A stretch of 64,000 nucleotides of DNA from Macrotrachela quadricornifera (GCA_022393335.1 JAJEKB010021090.1:870767-934766); one strand, 5' to 3'. Numbered from the stretch's first letter, positions 38,227-51,462 are shown. Translations and numbers: made by a program. The notes: generated by a model from the letters alone, not told the origin.

Positions 38227-39139
38227 GGAAACTTGTTTTTTTTTGTCATCATTTTTAATCAGGAAATAGAACGTAAGCTTCAACGTCAATAGCTTGATAC
38301 TAGCACAATTTGTCACAAAATTATAATCTACTTATAAATGTATCTACCAAAAAAAATCAGCTTACATAATTTTGACTTGAAAGTTTCGGTCTATAAATTG
38401 TTTTCTTTTTGGTATATTGAGTTTTCTACTCAACTCGATGTAATTCATCTGTTGCAAGCAATGTTTTCCTTGAAAACTCAGTAGGTCGAGAAGAGAACAT
38501 TTTTTTGGACTGAAAAATTCAGGATTCATTTTATTCCACTACGATAAATTTAACTACATCTATCTCACTAACTTTATACAGTCAATAGAATAAATATTTA
38601 AACAAGAGTTAACAACCTTGCATTCGTGATAGCAGCACATGAAAAAATTGCATTTGTCCTTGTGACTATTTCTTATTCTTTGGGTACAAATTAGATGGTT
38701 AGTTTTTTTTTATGAATAGTTAGTAAAATTCAAAGGTGTCCATTGCGGTTGAGAATCTGTCTCTGCCGCCGCGATGGACATCTCTGGGAAAATTTGATCA
38801 GTATCAACATATGTAATATGTTAAGTTGTATTTACATGTCAATAATAAAAGCAAAGATAACATGTTTCTTATCATTATAACAACAAAATATAATCACTTG
38901 TGTTAGAATATGAGACATTCGTTTTTTTTCTCACCTTTTTCACCAGTGCGGGTTTATTCCACCACTTTTCTGGTCATCATCTTTTTGTCGTTGTTATCTT
39001 CATTGGATTTTCTCTGATATATGTTATAGTATGTTTTTTTCCCGTTTCATTGGTATATATAGTGTGTGTTTTTTCTGAATGAAGGAAAGGGAGTTAGTAG
39101 CGAGTATTCTAACTACTTGTCATATATATTATTTCCAAC
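38227..39139. other. Intergenic region with one short hairpin
   Basis: No gene seen. A stem-loop at 38734-38783 pairs 'aggtgtccattgcgg' with 'ccgcgatggacatct', and has a relative at 42061-42104. A 60-codon frame at 38900-39082 is hydrophobic and T-rich but unsupported. Confidence 0.5.
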
Positions 39140-41044
39140 ATGTCATTGCAAAATTTCGAATCAAGAACACGTTTTGAATATTTTCCAACGGAAATTATTT
39201 TATTAATATTTGATTATTTATCTTCAAATGATATAATTTATACATTTTTTTTCTTGAATCAACGATTTAATAATTTATTAATACAAAATAAACGTTACTT
39301 AAATCACTTAGAATTCCCAATAAACAATTCCGACATATGGAAAACAATATTCCCAATTATTAATTCACAAATTGAATCTATAAATTTAAATACAATTAAT
39401 TTACATTTTTCTTTGGAATATTTTTCAAATTTAAAATCGATAACAATAAAATCTCCATTGCATATATCTTATAATCAATTAGAATCGATTTTTAAAAGTG
39501 AACAATTTAAAAATTTACATTCATTTAAATTAAAAGATTATGAATATCTATTTGATCAATCTTTATATAAATATTCAATTCATCCAGAATCTATATTTGA
39601 AAAAGTCTTTAATAATAATAATTCATTAGAAATATTTCAATATTCATTAAAATTACCATCATTTATATATTTAATACCAATTAATTTTCAAACAAATCTT
39701 CATTTACATTCATTAACATTAAAATTAAGCAATTTTACAGATATATTTACATTAATTTCTTATACACCTTATTTAGAATATTTAAATGTTCAATCACATC
39801 CTTGTTATACACGTAATGAACCAATTAATAAGATTAATATTAAACTAAAAACATTATATCTAAAATTAAATTATTATGAATCGAAATATCATTCTTATTA
39901 TGATGAACATATATTATTTAATGATATAAATATGTTTGCATCATCATTAATTTGTTTATCACTTGATTTAGTAAATGCATCATCTTCAAAATCTACAGAT
40001 AAATTTATGTTTAATAGTTTAAAACTTCAACAAATGTTAGAACCAATGATTAAATTAAAACAATTTTATTTTTATATAAAACATTCGGGATATAAAATGA
40101 ATAGTGAATATATATTAGATGAATTTAAAAATCAATTTTGGTTTGATCATAATTGCTTTTTTGGAATACATCGAGATTATTTCTATACATTACCATTTCA
40201 TTTTGATTATCTTTACGAATTTTATGGAAATTTTTATGATGTTAATACTTCAAATCCTTATATTCTAACAGATAATTGTCAATTATGGAATTATGTTAAA
40301 TATATTGATTTATCTACACTATCAAAATATGATCAGAATTTTATGAAAGAATTAAAAATAAAAATGCCTAATTTAATTTTCATTAATTTTATTCATTTTG
40401 ATAATAATCAAAATATATCTTTGAAGAATATTGAAAAAGATATTAAATATGTTAAATTAAATAATATTAAACGAATAAAATGTACATTAGAAACATTTGA
40501 ATATCTAAAACAATGGATAATTAATACATTACCAAATATAACACAATTAATATTAAATGGGAAAGAATATCCTTTAATAAATGATACATTAACTCAAATA
40601 TTATGTAAAACAATTCAACGATTAGATCTCAATGTACCTTTAGAACTTAACAGATTAACACAAATAAATTATATTTATTTATTAAATCTTCAACATATAA
40701 CTATTAAATTAAACTATCAATGGAAAAAACCTGTAGAATATGCGAAATTTATCATGAAATTGATGAATGTTTTTCAAAATTTAGACACTTTATTAATATA
40801 CAATGATGGAATAGGTGGATGTGCGACATATTATAATGAGGGAACACTAATTCATCAAATTACTCAATATTTAGATATAAATCAAATTAACAAAATATAT
40901 CAAATAATAAAATCTTATCAATATTTATCATTTTTTAAACGAGAATATGATTATGATGAAAATTTTTTAACTAACGAGATTGTATCTACTTACAAAAAAC
41001 AGTCATCTTTTATCAGCAAAATAACGTTTTCTAATCGAAAATAA
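39140..41044 (+). CDS. F-box protein
   Basis: A single uninterrupted frame of 634 codons. Residues about 13-55 form an F-box: 'FPTEIILLIFDYLSSNDI' and then hydrophobic 'FFFLNQRFNNLL'. The remainder is rich in Leu, Ile and Asn with irregular leucine-spaced segments, resembling the degenerate LRR-like substrate-binding half of such proteins. F-box proteins link Skp1-cullin ubiquitin ligases to targets; the substrate is unknown. The codons are strongly AT-biased, even relative to its neighbours. AATAAA hexamers lie at 41073 and 41097. No intron is needed. Confidence 0.85.
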   Translation: MSLQNFESRTRFEYFPTEIILLIFDYLSSNDIIYTFFFLNQRFNNLLIQNKRYLNHLEFPINNSDIWKTIFPIINSQIESINLNTINLHFSLEYFSNLKSITIKSPLHISYNQLESIFKSEQFKNLHSFKLKDYEYLFDQSLYKYSIHPESIFEKVFNNNNSLEIFQYSLKLPSFIYLIPINFQTNLHLHSLTLKLSNFTDIFTLISYTPYLEYLNVQSHPCYTRNEPINKINIKLKTLYLKLNYYESKYHSYYDEHILFNDINMFASSLICLSLDLVNASSSKSTDKFMFNSLKLQQMLEPMIKLKQFYFYIKHSGYKMNSEYILDEFKNQFWFDHNCFFGIHRDYFYTLPFHFDYLYEFYGNFYDVNTSNPYILTDNCQLWNYVKYIDLSTLSKYDQNFMKELKIKMPNLIFINFIHFDNNQNISLKNIEKDIKYVKLNNIKRIKCTLETFEYLKQWIINTLPNITQLILNGKEYPLINDTLTQILCKTIQRLDLNVPLELNRLTQINYIYLLNLQHITIKLNYQWKKPVEYAKFIMKLMNVFQNLDTLLIYNDGIGGCATYYNEGTLIHQITQYLDINQINKIYQIIKSYQYLSFFKREYDYDENFLTNEIVSTYKKQSSFISKITFSNRK

Positions 41045-41127
41045 ATCTAAAATCAAAACTATTTTATTTTAAAATAAAATCTATACAACCTTCAATAATA
41101 AACTGATTTATTGATAATTTTATATTC

Positions 41128-41935
41128 TCTTTCTCGTAGAGAAGAGTCTTAGAAACATAAATTGTTTGTTTGATTGATTGATTGATTGCTTGTGTGTCCG
41201 CAGGGTCAAAAAAACATCAAAAACTGATTTTTCGAAAAAGGCATTTCTAGAGGTATTTCGATGCAGGGAGTTCGAATCTGAAGTTTGTTTGGTGATCATG
41301 TGGTATCAGCATTGATCAATCGATGTTAGGAATTGGTGATGTTTGGTATTTTTCATCGAAAATAGGTGTTTTATCACGAAATGATGATTTCATCGTGGTG
41401 GGTGATGAACACCATTGCTGATTATTATTCTCTTTCTTGTAGAGAAGAGTCCAGTAAACATAAATTGTCTGATGGATTGATTGATTGATTGTATGTCCGC
41501 ATAAGGTCAAAAAAACATTTTATTAATATTTCCTATAAAACTCGACCAAAGGGTAATTGGGGTTGAGGAACTCGAATCTGATGTTAGTTTTTTAAAATTT
41601 TTTTGAGAATCAATTTTTTNNNNNNNNNNTTTTTACAAAAAAAATTTTTTTTTTAAGGGTTGACCGAAGTGTAATCAAAGACGAGAAATTCAAATCTGAA
41701 GTCAGTTGCATAAAAATTTTTTGAAGATCAATTTTTTAAACAAACAATAAATTTTTAACAAAAAGCATTTGTTTTTTATGAAGTTTGGTCAACAACCGTT
41801 AATGTCCAGGAACTTGAATCTGACTTCGATTTTTTAAAATTTTATAAATGAATTGCTTGACGGTAATTTAGAAACACGATTTCTACGAGAAAGAGCTGAG
41901 CGAGTCTTCAGACGAGCGTTACTTGTTATTATAAA
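41128..41935 (+). repeat. R1 repeat family copy
   Basis: Two tandem starts ('tttctcgtagagaagagtc' near 41131 and 41430, about 300 bp apart) precede units with 'gatcaatcgatgttagg' and then about 110-125-bp units ('ctcgaccaaagggtaa' near 41548, 'gttgaccgaagtgtaat' near 41658, 'gtttggtcaacaaccg' near 41785). The end 'tgagcgagtcttcagacgag' matches the R1 3' boundary seen near 25570 and 51755. The 10-N gap at 41620-41629 lies inside it. Confidence 0.65.
41620..41629. other. Assembly gap of 10 N
   Basis: Ten N bases inside an A/T homopolymer-rich tandem repeat, probably where assembly or polishing failed. Confidence 0.99.
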
Positions 41936-44900
41936 TGATTATTACTTAGAATAACACTTTTCTATCTTTAATTGTGGGCGTGAAAAGGTAAATATAATCA
42001 CTAAAATACTACAAGTATTTCACTTATATTGATAAACAAAATTAATAATCTTAAAGATTGAGATGTCTATCGCGGCTGAGAATCTGCCACTGCCGCCTCG
42101 ATGGTATTTTCAAGGGTGCGACCCGTTTATACTATAGTTGCTCTTGCTAATCGGTCAGATTCGTCAAGCCTTAGTATGTAGCACACATCAACATAGAGAT
42201 TATGTGGAAATTTCTTTCACAGAGAAGCTATCGCCGTCACACCGCAATGTACATCTCTGCTTAGAGATGATACACATCATGCTGCATTTCGTCTTTACTT
42301 AAGGGTACCCCCGTCCTTTTCCGAAAACAAAAATTTTCAAATTTTTCATTTTACGCTTTTTTTTGTTCGGCATATTATTGGACGTATTTCAAGCACTAAT
42401 ATGTGGGTATAAAGTATCGAAAAATCTAGAAAGATTTATCATTTTCTATGAAAAAACATCAAAATTTTCATTTTATTTCGTCTTTCCAGAAAATCGAGTT
42501 TTTGGGGGGAAAAGTGGAGATTCGCCCCCGTTCTCCTCAAACAGCGTCTAGTGTATCTGTAAAAAATGTCCAGTCCTATCGGACGTACTATGGCTGAAAA
42601 AGGAGCAGGGGGGGGGGGGGTCTTTTAGCCCTTAGGACCTTGATATTTCCTATTAGGCAGGATTGGGGAATCTCGAGTCTATGACAGCTTTTGCTCTACT
42701 CACCGAGATTTATCAGCCCAGAAAGTTTCAAAATTTTCTGATGAGCCGTTCTCAAAAAGTGCCGGGAAGGGAGGGGGCGGTATCCTTAAAACTGATCGCA
42801 CAAAGTTTTGCTTTGTTTTTGGAACCAAAAACCTATGTAATTTAAATATACCTTACTGTGTAGATTGTCTTCTCTTTTCACGCTGCATCTTGTGATATAT
42901 TTTGTTTCATTCATAACACGTATCAAGTCGTACAAAAATGCTATGTAAAGGAGGGCCATTTATTGTTTTTAAGATATGGAAAAAGTAAGATCTTCCTTAT
43001 TTTTCAGGATAGAGGGGCGAAAAATTAGAATAATGTTCACTATGTTACATAGGATAAAGTACCAAAGTTTGAGCACCTCACGATTTACTATAAAGAAGAA
43101 CGAACGATTTTTCTAAGAGCGATCAAGACTTTTGGCTCATCCTTTATATACGAGACATTTATTTTTAGTGTGTAGTTTCCAAACGAAGTTATATAAAACA
43201 CTTCCTCCTTAATACCAAATAAAGACTACCATCCACTGAATACACAATCCGAAAAAAGGTAACTTTGTGTTGCACTTACTATACTCTAGCATGATTTTAG
43301 TTACCCATAAAATAACATCATTTCAAACATAACATGATATATTACTACTGACGATGATTCCAGATGAGTCGAAAGGTCTAGTTGTTTGTCTTTTATTTAT
43401 TTAATAAATCTTCTTTCGTTTATTTTATTCAACGAATTTATATTGAAAAATCCTCGATTATTATCGTTAAGAATTCGGTTTGATTTTTATACAGTGAAGA
43501 CGACAAGAAAACAAAAATATTTTGGTGTCTTAGTAGAAGACAAAAAGAAACTAGGATGGCTTATTTTGTAGATTAGATTTTGCCTCACAAGCTGATATAT
43601 TAAAGACGGATACAACCTTAGATTTCGAATCGAAATAATGAAAATACGAAAATGTATAGAATTTTTTTTTGCCCAAACTATTGTTTTCAAAATTTTTCAA
43701 AAAACGCCTTGATTACTCTCGAACAAAATTTGAAAAACAATTTTTTTAGCTCATATTCAAAAAAAGTACCTAATTCAACTTCTAACTCAGCGTCTTTAAC
43801 ACTTCTAAAATACTTTTTCATGACTAAAAACTGAGCAAATATATTGTCTCAAAAGTTTGAAAAGAAAAAGATTTATTTTTAGAATTTTCTTTTACATTTT
43901 ATTACATAAAAATAAAATAACGTTTACCTTCATCATCACCCACACACCTTGCATTCACCTTCTCCCACATATCCTTACCGTCATCAATGGAAAAAACTAA
44001 TCTTTATTGCAAATGATGGGATATAGCCCACAAGATTTGAAAATTTTAGTAAAATGAATGCAATTAAAATATTGTGAATATTAATAGTTTTCTTGATGAG
44101 TGCACTCACATGTTGTTACCTGTAGTTTTTTTCATTCTCTTCAAATGATTCGTTTGATATTTTTTTTTTGCTATTTAATACTTTAATATTTTCTTTTTCA
44201 TTAATATTTTTCTAGAAATGATGATCGTCTATCACTTTTTTTTTATTCTAAACATTGTTCATAGTTTAATCTTGTTGTTAAGGTTATATTTGTATTATTA
44301 TTGAGTAAGGCACCTTGTCAATGATTATATATTGTATTATTATCATTATTCTTCTTTTTATCTTATACAAGTGTATTTATCTTTTATTTGTAAAGTGTAA
44401 AAGTAAAAAACGAATAGAATGATAAACTATTGTAATATTTGATTAATATTTCAATTATTCGAAATTTGTATATAATGCACATGACAATAGTCATGCCTAT
44501 CAAGGTTTACCTTTTTTTTTTGGTGATAAAAACATCCTTGATCAATATTTACCTTTAGATCAATAGATAGATATGAATATTTAAATAATCATATGATTTC
44601 TTCGGTAAGGAATAAAAACTTGTAGCTAAATAATCACAATCAACAATAAATATTCCTATACTTTTTTATTTTAGATATAATAAAATTTGGAAATACAAAA
44701 ATGAATATAATCATTAACATTGACGATAATAAATCAGACCGACTTCCAACCACAAATTCAAACATAAGGTTGATGATCATTTTTATACTTTAATCAAATC
44801 TCTCAAAAGAGTTGAGAAGGATGCTAAATTTATGTTACTAGATATGAATGAATCTTAGAATTTATAATTTTTTGTGGAACTGTAGAAGAAAATAGTTTCA

Positions 44901-44949
44901 AATTTTGCAGATATTCATATATATATATTTGTTTAGAAAATGGTACGAC
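41936..44949. other. Intergenic region, no gene recognised
   Basis: It contains the stem-loop at 42061-42104 and, at about 42790-42900, a stretch ('cgcacaaagttttgctttgt' and 'ttttcacgctgcatctt') resembling the interior of the TTAA element at 57233-57824. There is a run of G at 42608-42620. Short open frames lack domains. Confidence 0.5.
42061..42104. repeat. Stem-loop related to 38734-38783
   Basis: 'agatgtctatcgcgg' pairs imperfectly with 'ccgcctcgatgg'; the loop 'ctgagaatctgccactg' resembles the loop of the upstream copy. Confidence 0.5.
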
Positions 44950-47900
44950 ATGTCATGGAGATACAAGTTACTGACAGCCATTTTCTGTCTATTATGTTTA
45001 CTCTTTGCGATAGTAGCGACGATTATTCTATCACTTATACCTGTTTATCTTCCAAATAAAGAATTGAACAATGTTGATATTAGTTCAAGCATGTTTTATT
45101 TTATTAATGTTAATATTTATTTTGTAATGGATTATTGTTTTTTCAGCTGCGGCTTTGTTTATTATTAGATATCGATCCAATATAACAAATGGAACTACTT
45201 TATATGTCACTAATTTGAAAAAATTAGAGAATGATGTAAGTTGACCTTTTTCTTTTATTTCTTCTCTCATTTTTTGTTTAATGTATTATTAGTTTATGAA
45301 TGCAGTTTATCTTACAGGAATTACCATCAGTAATGCTTTATTTGTTCCACGATCAACAACGAACATTGTTAAGAGACAACAATCAGCACAGTGTGTATTG
45401 ATCGTAGTTGCTAGTCGTTTTACGATCTGTCTTCAGAGAATGAAGACGGTACTCTTTTGTCCTCTGCTTAGAAAAAACAAGTATTTTCCTTCCTTATTAT
45501 CAGACAAATTTTGTGTCTAGGTTTATTTTGAGACGAATAAAACAAAACAAAAATTGGGTATCGTATAGAATAATTAATAACCAAAATACAATTAGTAAGC
45601 AAAATATCGTATAATCCTGTAAATTTTGCTTTCAAAATCTCAAGAAGACTACTTTTTATTTATTTTTTTCGTCTGAAAATGAAAAGAAAAAGAACATGCT
45701 ATTTCGAATTTAGGACAAATAATGATCAAAATGGAACGGATCTAGATATAGAAGGAAATTGGTTGTATATATCATTATCAATCGATTATTCACTGGGATG
45801 CTTCACGCTGTTTTGCAAGAAAAAATCTATCGCCGTATATAAAACTAATATTGGTACTACTTATAACGATATAATATTGTCAATAGAATTTGATAATAGT
45901 CAAACATATTCTGTTCGATTGCGATTCTCATCATTCGAATCGTCTTTATCAGGTAAAACTTTCAATTATTTATTCAGGAGAAAATAAGTGAAGGAATAAA
46001 GTTTTTTTTAAAATTTTTAAACGTGAAACGTACTTAGATTTTAGTCAAAACTTTAGTCTTTTATCATCCAGGACAATGACAATATTTTCTCGTAGAGATA
46101 TACTAAAAGAATTTATAATTATATTATGAGATGAATAATAAAACTGTTGAACAAGTTTTTGACAGACAAGTAAATATAATGTCGTTTATCAGTGTTTTCA
46201 ATGAATCATATAAAAGAACTGTCGAAAGAACTTGCAAGAAAAAAAAACTGAGAGCATAGCTGTTGCGATATGAAATTTTGACTGAAATAGTTCGTAAATA
46301 CATATACACCTGCTGACGAAGAGATATAAATAGAGATGCTTTACCAAAAAATTATTTATTGAGTCATTTCTATTAGATACAAAATTGTATGGAAGAAACA
46401 CTTACTAGATCGCCCAGACTCAGAGTTCTTTAGTGCAATCATTTGAACTTCTTGTATGCAGTGACTAATCACATACCAGCCACAAGGTCTTGTATATGTT
46501 ACAGCGTAGTCAGTGCGTGATTGCATGGATGATGCGAGACAGACAACCGCTAATAACTTTTTTAAGAGCACTTCATAGTAGATTACATCAAGTTTCGAAT
46601 AGCATAATATCTAGGTAGTATATATCGAACAATTCAATTGTTCAGCTGTACTGGCTACTTGAAAAACATGCGTCCCATCTACCAGTATTTAAGAAAGGCA
46701 TTTCAATTCGTCGAGGTTATCATAACAACGACACATAACTCAATAAGTATCATGTGATTCTATCGTACAACAGTCAGAAATTTCTAAAATCGAAGCATTT
46801 TTTCTTTTCTTTTTTTTAATGTTCCTACAATAGTACTCCAGATTCATAATCGATTATAGATACTTTTACAACACAGTATTTTTAAAATATTTGTCTTATT
46901 ATTATTGCTTCTGTTTATTTTTCAAGATCCATCGTTGATAACAAGAGCAACTACAATTACTACTATAGTGCCCCTAACAACTACAGCTTCAGTAACTGCA
47001 ACTACAACTGCAGCAATCACAACCACAACTACAGCAACTACGATTGCAGGAACTACAACCGCAGCAACTACAGCTGCATTAACTACAACTACAACTGCAG
47101 CAACTACGATTACAGGAACTACAACCACAACTACAGCAACTACAATTTCAGAAACTACAACTGCAGGAACTACAACCGCAGCAACTACAGCTGCATTAAC
47201 TACAACTACAGCAACGACAGTTGCAGAAATTACAACTGAAATTACAGTAACGACTGCTACAACAACTATAATCTCAGGTGCGGTTTTTCAGTCTTTCATA
47301 ATATTTAGTGGACGTAATATGCACTAATGAAAAGCATACGACGGTCAACTAGTCCATAGGAATTTAGTAGTAACATCGACTCTAGACTAACTGATCTACC
47401 AGTACATCGATAAAATAGCGATTGACCGATACATTAGTTCTCTATCTTATTAATCTTTTTAATTGTGTCATAAATGAATAAATTATTTATTTTAATCTCA
47501 GTTTTATAACGTCTAGACGTGACGAAGATAGAGGAAAATTCTTTAAATTTTTAATTATCCTTCTTTTTATGATTTCTGCACTAGTCGCTATAGTTTTCTC
47601 TCTAATTTTAACAAAAACAAAAAGTACGGCAGTGACTATATATAAAAGAACCTTTGCTTTTTTTGTGAGCCCTTGTCATTTAATGGTTTTTTAAGATTCC
47701 GCTGTGATCAATACAACTACAATGGAATCCAGCGAAGGTATTTTCGATTGTTCATGTATTATAATCTTTGATACCGAGTTATCTTTCTTTTAGCATCTAT
47801 CTTTACGACTTCTGAGTCAGTTGCTACAGATATAGCTCTAACGTCGACAGATGCAACTACAAGTAAGTGATGTTTTTCGGCAATTCAATTTTATACATGA

Positions 47901-49785
47901 TTAGATTCTGCATTCTTGTAGAGAAATTCATTCTCAAAACATATGTTAACACTAACGAGGAAATATTCTCCGACGTCCACTCGCTTGACAGTGGGAGCTT
48001 AGTGCATTTTGTAGATCGTAGTGAAATATGTTCTCCATAAAACGAATTCAGGCCCTGGCTTACTTATGAAAGAGATCGCACATTTTCAGAGTCATATTGC
48101 TATATGCCCACAGTTTGGCAATCATATTTTCTGGCTGTAATGCAATCTTCAGAGCTTGTAAAGCTGCTAATATTAAGCATTTTAGTACAAAAATTTCTTT
48201 GAAATATTTTGTTTTGATGGAGTTAGACTGAAAATACGGTAACCAAGAAAAACTTGATAGCTGTCAAGAAAACTTGTCAGAATTTCGGATTTTCAGTATC
48301 GACAGTATTTTGAGTTTATTCCTATCTGTCGAAATTAGAACGCCCTAGAAATAGATTAGGGACATCAGTTCTCGTTATGATGGACACAGCTCACTAAGGC
48401 CTAACAAGATGCACTAAATTCGTACTTTCAAGAAAATGAACATTCAAGAATGTATCCTCATAAATTCAGACTGTTTTACGAAAGATGAAGAGCTCAAAAG
48501 AATAAAGCTTTCAGCTCTTATAGACCAGGTCTGACCAACAAAATTGCTGCACAGGCACATATTCATCAACTCATAAATTCTATAAAGCTTTACTAAACTA
48601 AATGACAGAAATCAACCATTGTTTAGGGTCCTTTACATAAGATATCACACGCAATTTTTCTGCAAAGTGCTCTCAGTTAATCATCTATTTCAAGTCAACA
48701 CTTTTGATGTCATATTTATAGAAATAACATCAACTTGCGTGACCTCACCATACGGCGATGGTTGTCTTGTGCTTGACTACAGTGACGAGTTTGATACATA
48801 CAACAGTAGCAAATGGGCATATTTAGTAACTATGAGCGGTGGTGGCAATGGAGAGTTTCAAATGTATGTACCGGACACTGAGAACTCTTTCGTCCAGAAC
48901 GGCTATCTTCACATTCATCCCACGTACACCGTTGACTGGTTCGAACAATCGATGTGTACAAATTTCAGTATTCCACCCGTAAATTGGGATAATGGATGTG
49001 AGCTTTCCTTCGATGCTCGACCTACAAAAACCATATATGGTACTAATACACCATATCCAGGTGTCTATCCAGGTCAATGTAACGATGCGAGTAATTTTGG
49101 CTGCGAGCGTACTGCCATTAATGGTGGGATTATTAATCCTATTCGTTCTGCTCGAATCTTCTCTACCTTTTCATTTACTTACGGTCGAGTTGAAGTTCGA
49201 GCAATGTTACCTATCGGGAATTGGCTCTGGCCAGCTATTTGGATGTTCCCAAAAGACAGTGTATATGGTATATGGCCTTTAAGTGGAGAGATCGATATCA
49301 TGGAATCAAGGGGCAATGCTCCAGGCTATGTAGCCGGTGGAAACAACGATTTTAGTTCAACACTTCACTGGGGTACTCTATTTAATGCTGATCAGTGGCC
49401 TCTCACTACACAAAGATACACAGATAATAACAATACACTCACAAGTCAATGGCATATATATGGCTTGAAATGGACTTCCACTGGTCTCTATACCTATATA
49501 GATAATGATAGTAACCGTGTCTTGACTGTGAATATGAGCGTGCCTCTATGGGAACAGTTTAATTTGACTGGTTCGAATCCATGGGCTGGTAATGGTACGA
49601 ATGCACCCTTCAACCAGCCCTTTTACATGATATTTAACGTAGCTGTCGGTGGTATAAATGGATATTTTCCTGTAAATGACTGGGATTTTGGTAGTGCTGC
49701 AGCATTTTGGGCTAATAGAAGTAATTGGCAATCAACATGGACTCAACCAGACCTTATAATAGACTATATTCGTATTTATCGATAG
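44950..49785 (+). CDS. Type II membrane-anchored GH16 beta-glucanase-like protein
   Basis: The clearest exons are 45147-45235, 46927-47277, 47696-47737, 47794-47862 and 48722-49785; the last four join in phase 1. Exon 1 starts at 44950 (MSWRYKLL) and ends at about 45082 or 45088, where the donor is a weak GT or a GC. An exon starts at 45293, and another, of uncertain start, ends at 45952 in phase 1. The N-terminus is a signal anchor (LLTAIFCLLCLLFAIVATII). The 46927-47277 exon is almost pure Thr/Ala repeats, a mucin-like stalk. The terminal exon is a complete GH16 domain with catalytic motif GEIDIMES (E-x-D-x-x-E) near 49287-49310, plus 'GRVEVRAMLPIGNWLWPAIW' and 'MIFNVAVGG'. GH16 members of this type cleave or bind beta-1,3-glucan. 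The intact acidic motif favours an active enzyme displayed outside the cell, for feeding or defence. An AATAAA lies at 49907. Confidence 0.8.
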
Positions 49786-50840
49786 TTTAGACACAATTAT
49801 CAATTTCATAACTTGAAAATTACATATCAACGTTAACAAAATACTAGTTGAGCTTTTCATTACATTGTTAAAATGTTTTTCCATATTTATTAAAAGATAA
49901 GAGAAAAATAAATGCCAGACTTCTTTTTTTTCTCAGCTTATTTCGATACAGTTTAACGTATTAACTGTTATTGACCTATATATTTGTCAAAGAAGTTCTA
50001 TGGATTGTATCGTTTCTAAAGATTCTAGAAGTTTGTACAAAGGTAACACATGATGTTCTGTACATATACGTAGTACTCGTCAAACGTATTCCCTCCTCTT
50101 AAATCTCACAATGGAAGAGTGTGTACTGATAAGCGAATTGGTTGATACTAATATTATCTTACCGAGAAGTTAATAAATTTAAAATATTAGCTGCTTTTCA
50201 TGCACCGTTACAGAAATATAAAATTTTTAACTTATGCATTGTGAACATGTAAAAGCATGATACTATATGAATTAATGGCATTAGATCTCTTGAGAAAATA
50301 AGTTTTCATTTTTTGTTGGTGAGCTTTATTGACAATATTTAAGCTTCTCTAGATATGACATCTTCTGCTGTTCAGTAGTATCGAAGAATCAAAATATTGA
50401 TTATCATATATAGAAATGCATCATCTACCAATATTTTCGACTTTATTCAATATGAAAACAATAAAGTATAGAACATAATATTTCAAAAGATGCATTACAA
50501 ATGTAGATGAATGTCTTCGATCAAATGATAATATCAAAGGGTCTTTTTGCACTAAGCACAATCTAGAAGAGTTTGTTCTTTACAACGAATAACAGAATAA
50601 TAAAGTCATGAAATTTAAAACAAACATCCTTTGGTTTGTTGATTTCGCCGATTGTTTCATTGAGTATGTTAGCTTGTACAAGACCGGACTTGATCAAGTT
50701 TGTGAATCTCAAGTGATCGTAACGGACAAATGCTACGGGAAATCTCAATGAAAAGTTTCGGCGAAATGTTGTATTCCTGTTTTCTTGACTGAGAGGGAAA
50801 ATCATATCAAAAATATAATTCTGTGTGTGTATGTTTGCTC
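49786..50840. other. Intergenic region, no gene recognised
   Basis: AT-rich DNA. An R1-like 5' module ('cttgactgagagggaaaatc') occurs at about 50783, just before the foldback element. Confidence 0.5.
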
Positions 50841-51462
50841 ACGAGGAAACCGTCCCAAGTGTCCCCGCCCGATTTCGGTCGTTTACGTGCCAGCCGATAG
50901 AGGACATCGAGCTGGTAAAAGGCCTAAATGGATTTGCGCTGAGTCCTCTTTCTCCAAAAGTTATGACGATTTTACTAGATTTTCCATCTATAGCAGCGGG
51001 ACGCCAAAAAAATCAGACAAACGAGTTTCGAACTGAAATTTTACCCATATATAGGTCTAATGACCCTTAGAATATCCTGAAAGTTTCAGCCAAAAAGAAT
51101 GTTTTTTACTCGAGATATTGAATTTCCATGAAATAGTCGTTCGCCACAGATATATCACAAAAATCGAGTTTACTCGAAAACTCAATATCTCGAGTAAAAA
51201 ACATTCTTTTTGGCTGAAACTTTCAGGATATTCTAAGGGTCATTAGACTTATGTATGGGTAAAATTTCAGTTCGAAATTCGTTTGTTTGATTTTTTTAGC
51301 GTCCCGCTGCCATAGGTGGAAAATCTAGTAAAATCGTCATAACTTTTGAAGAAAGAGGACTCAGCGCAAATCTATTTAGGCTTTTTACCAGCTCGATGTC
51401 CTCTATCGGCTGGCACGTAAACGACCGAAATCGGGCGGGGACACTTGGGACGGTTTCCTCGT
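50841..51462. repeat. Long foldback: ~280-bp inverted arms
   Basis: From 'acgaggaaaccgtcccaagt' at 50841 the sequence is repeated in inverse orientation, ending 'gacggtttcctcgt' at 51462. The arms (about 50841-51121 and 51180-51462) differ at only a handful of sites and small indels; the loop is about 60 bp. No terminal target duplication or coding capacity is visible. Transcription across it would give a long hairpin RNA. Confidence 0.85.

Noticed and set aside
46922..47128. Minus-strand Val/Ala-rich frame
   Set aside because: It is the reverse complement of the Thr-rich stalk repeats of the GH16 gene.
50785..51070. Overlapping 80-codon frames
   Set aside because: They fall in one arm of the long foldback and lack domains; the mirrored arm shows equivalent spurious frames.
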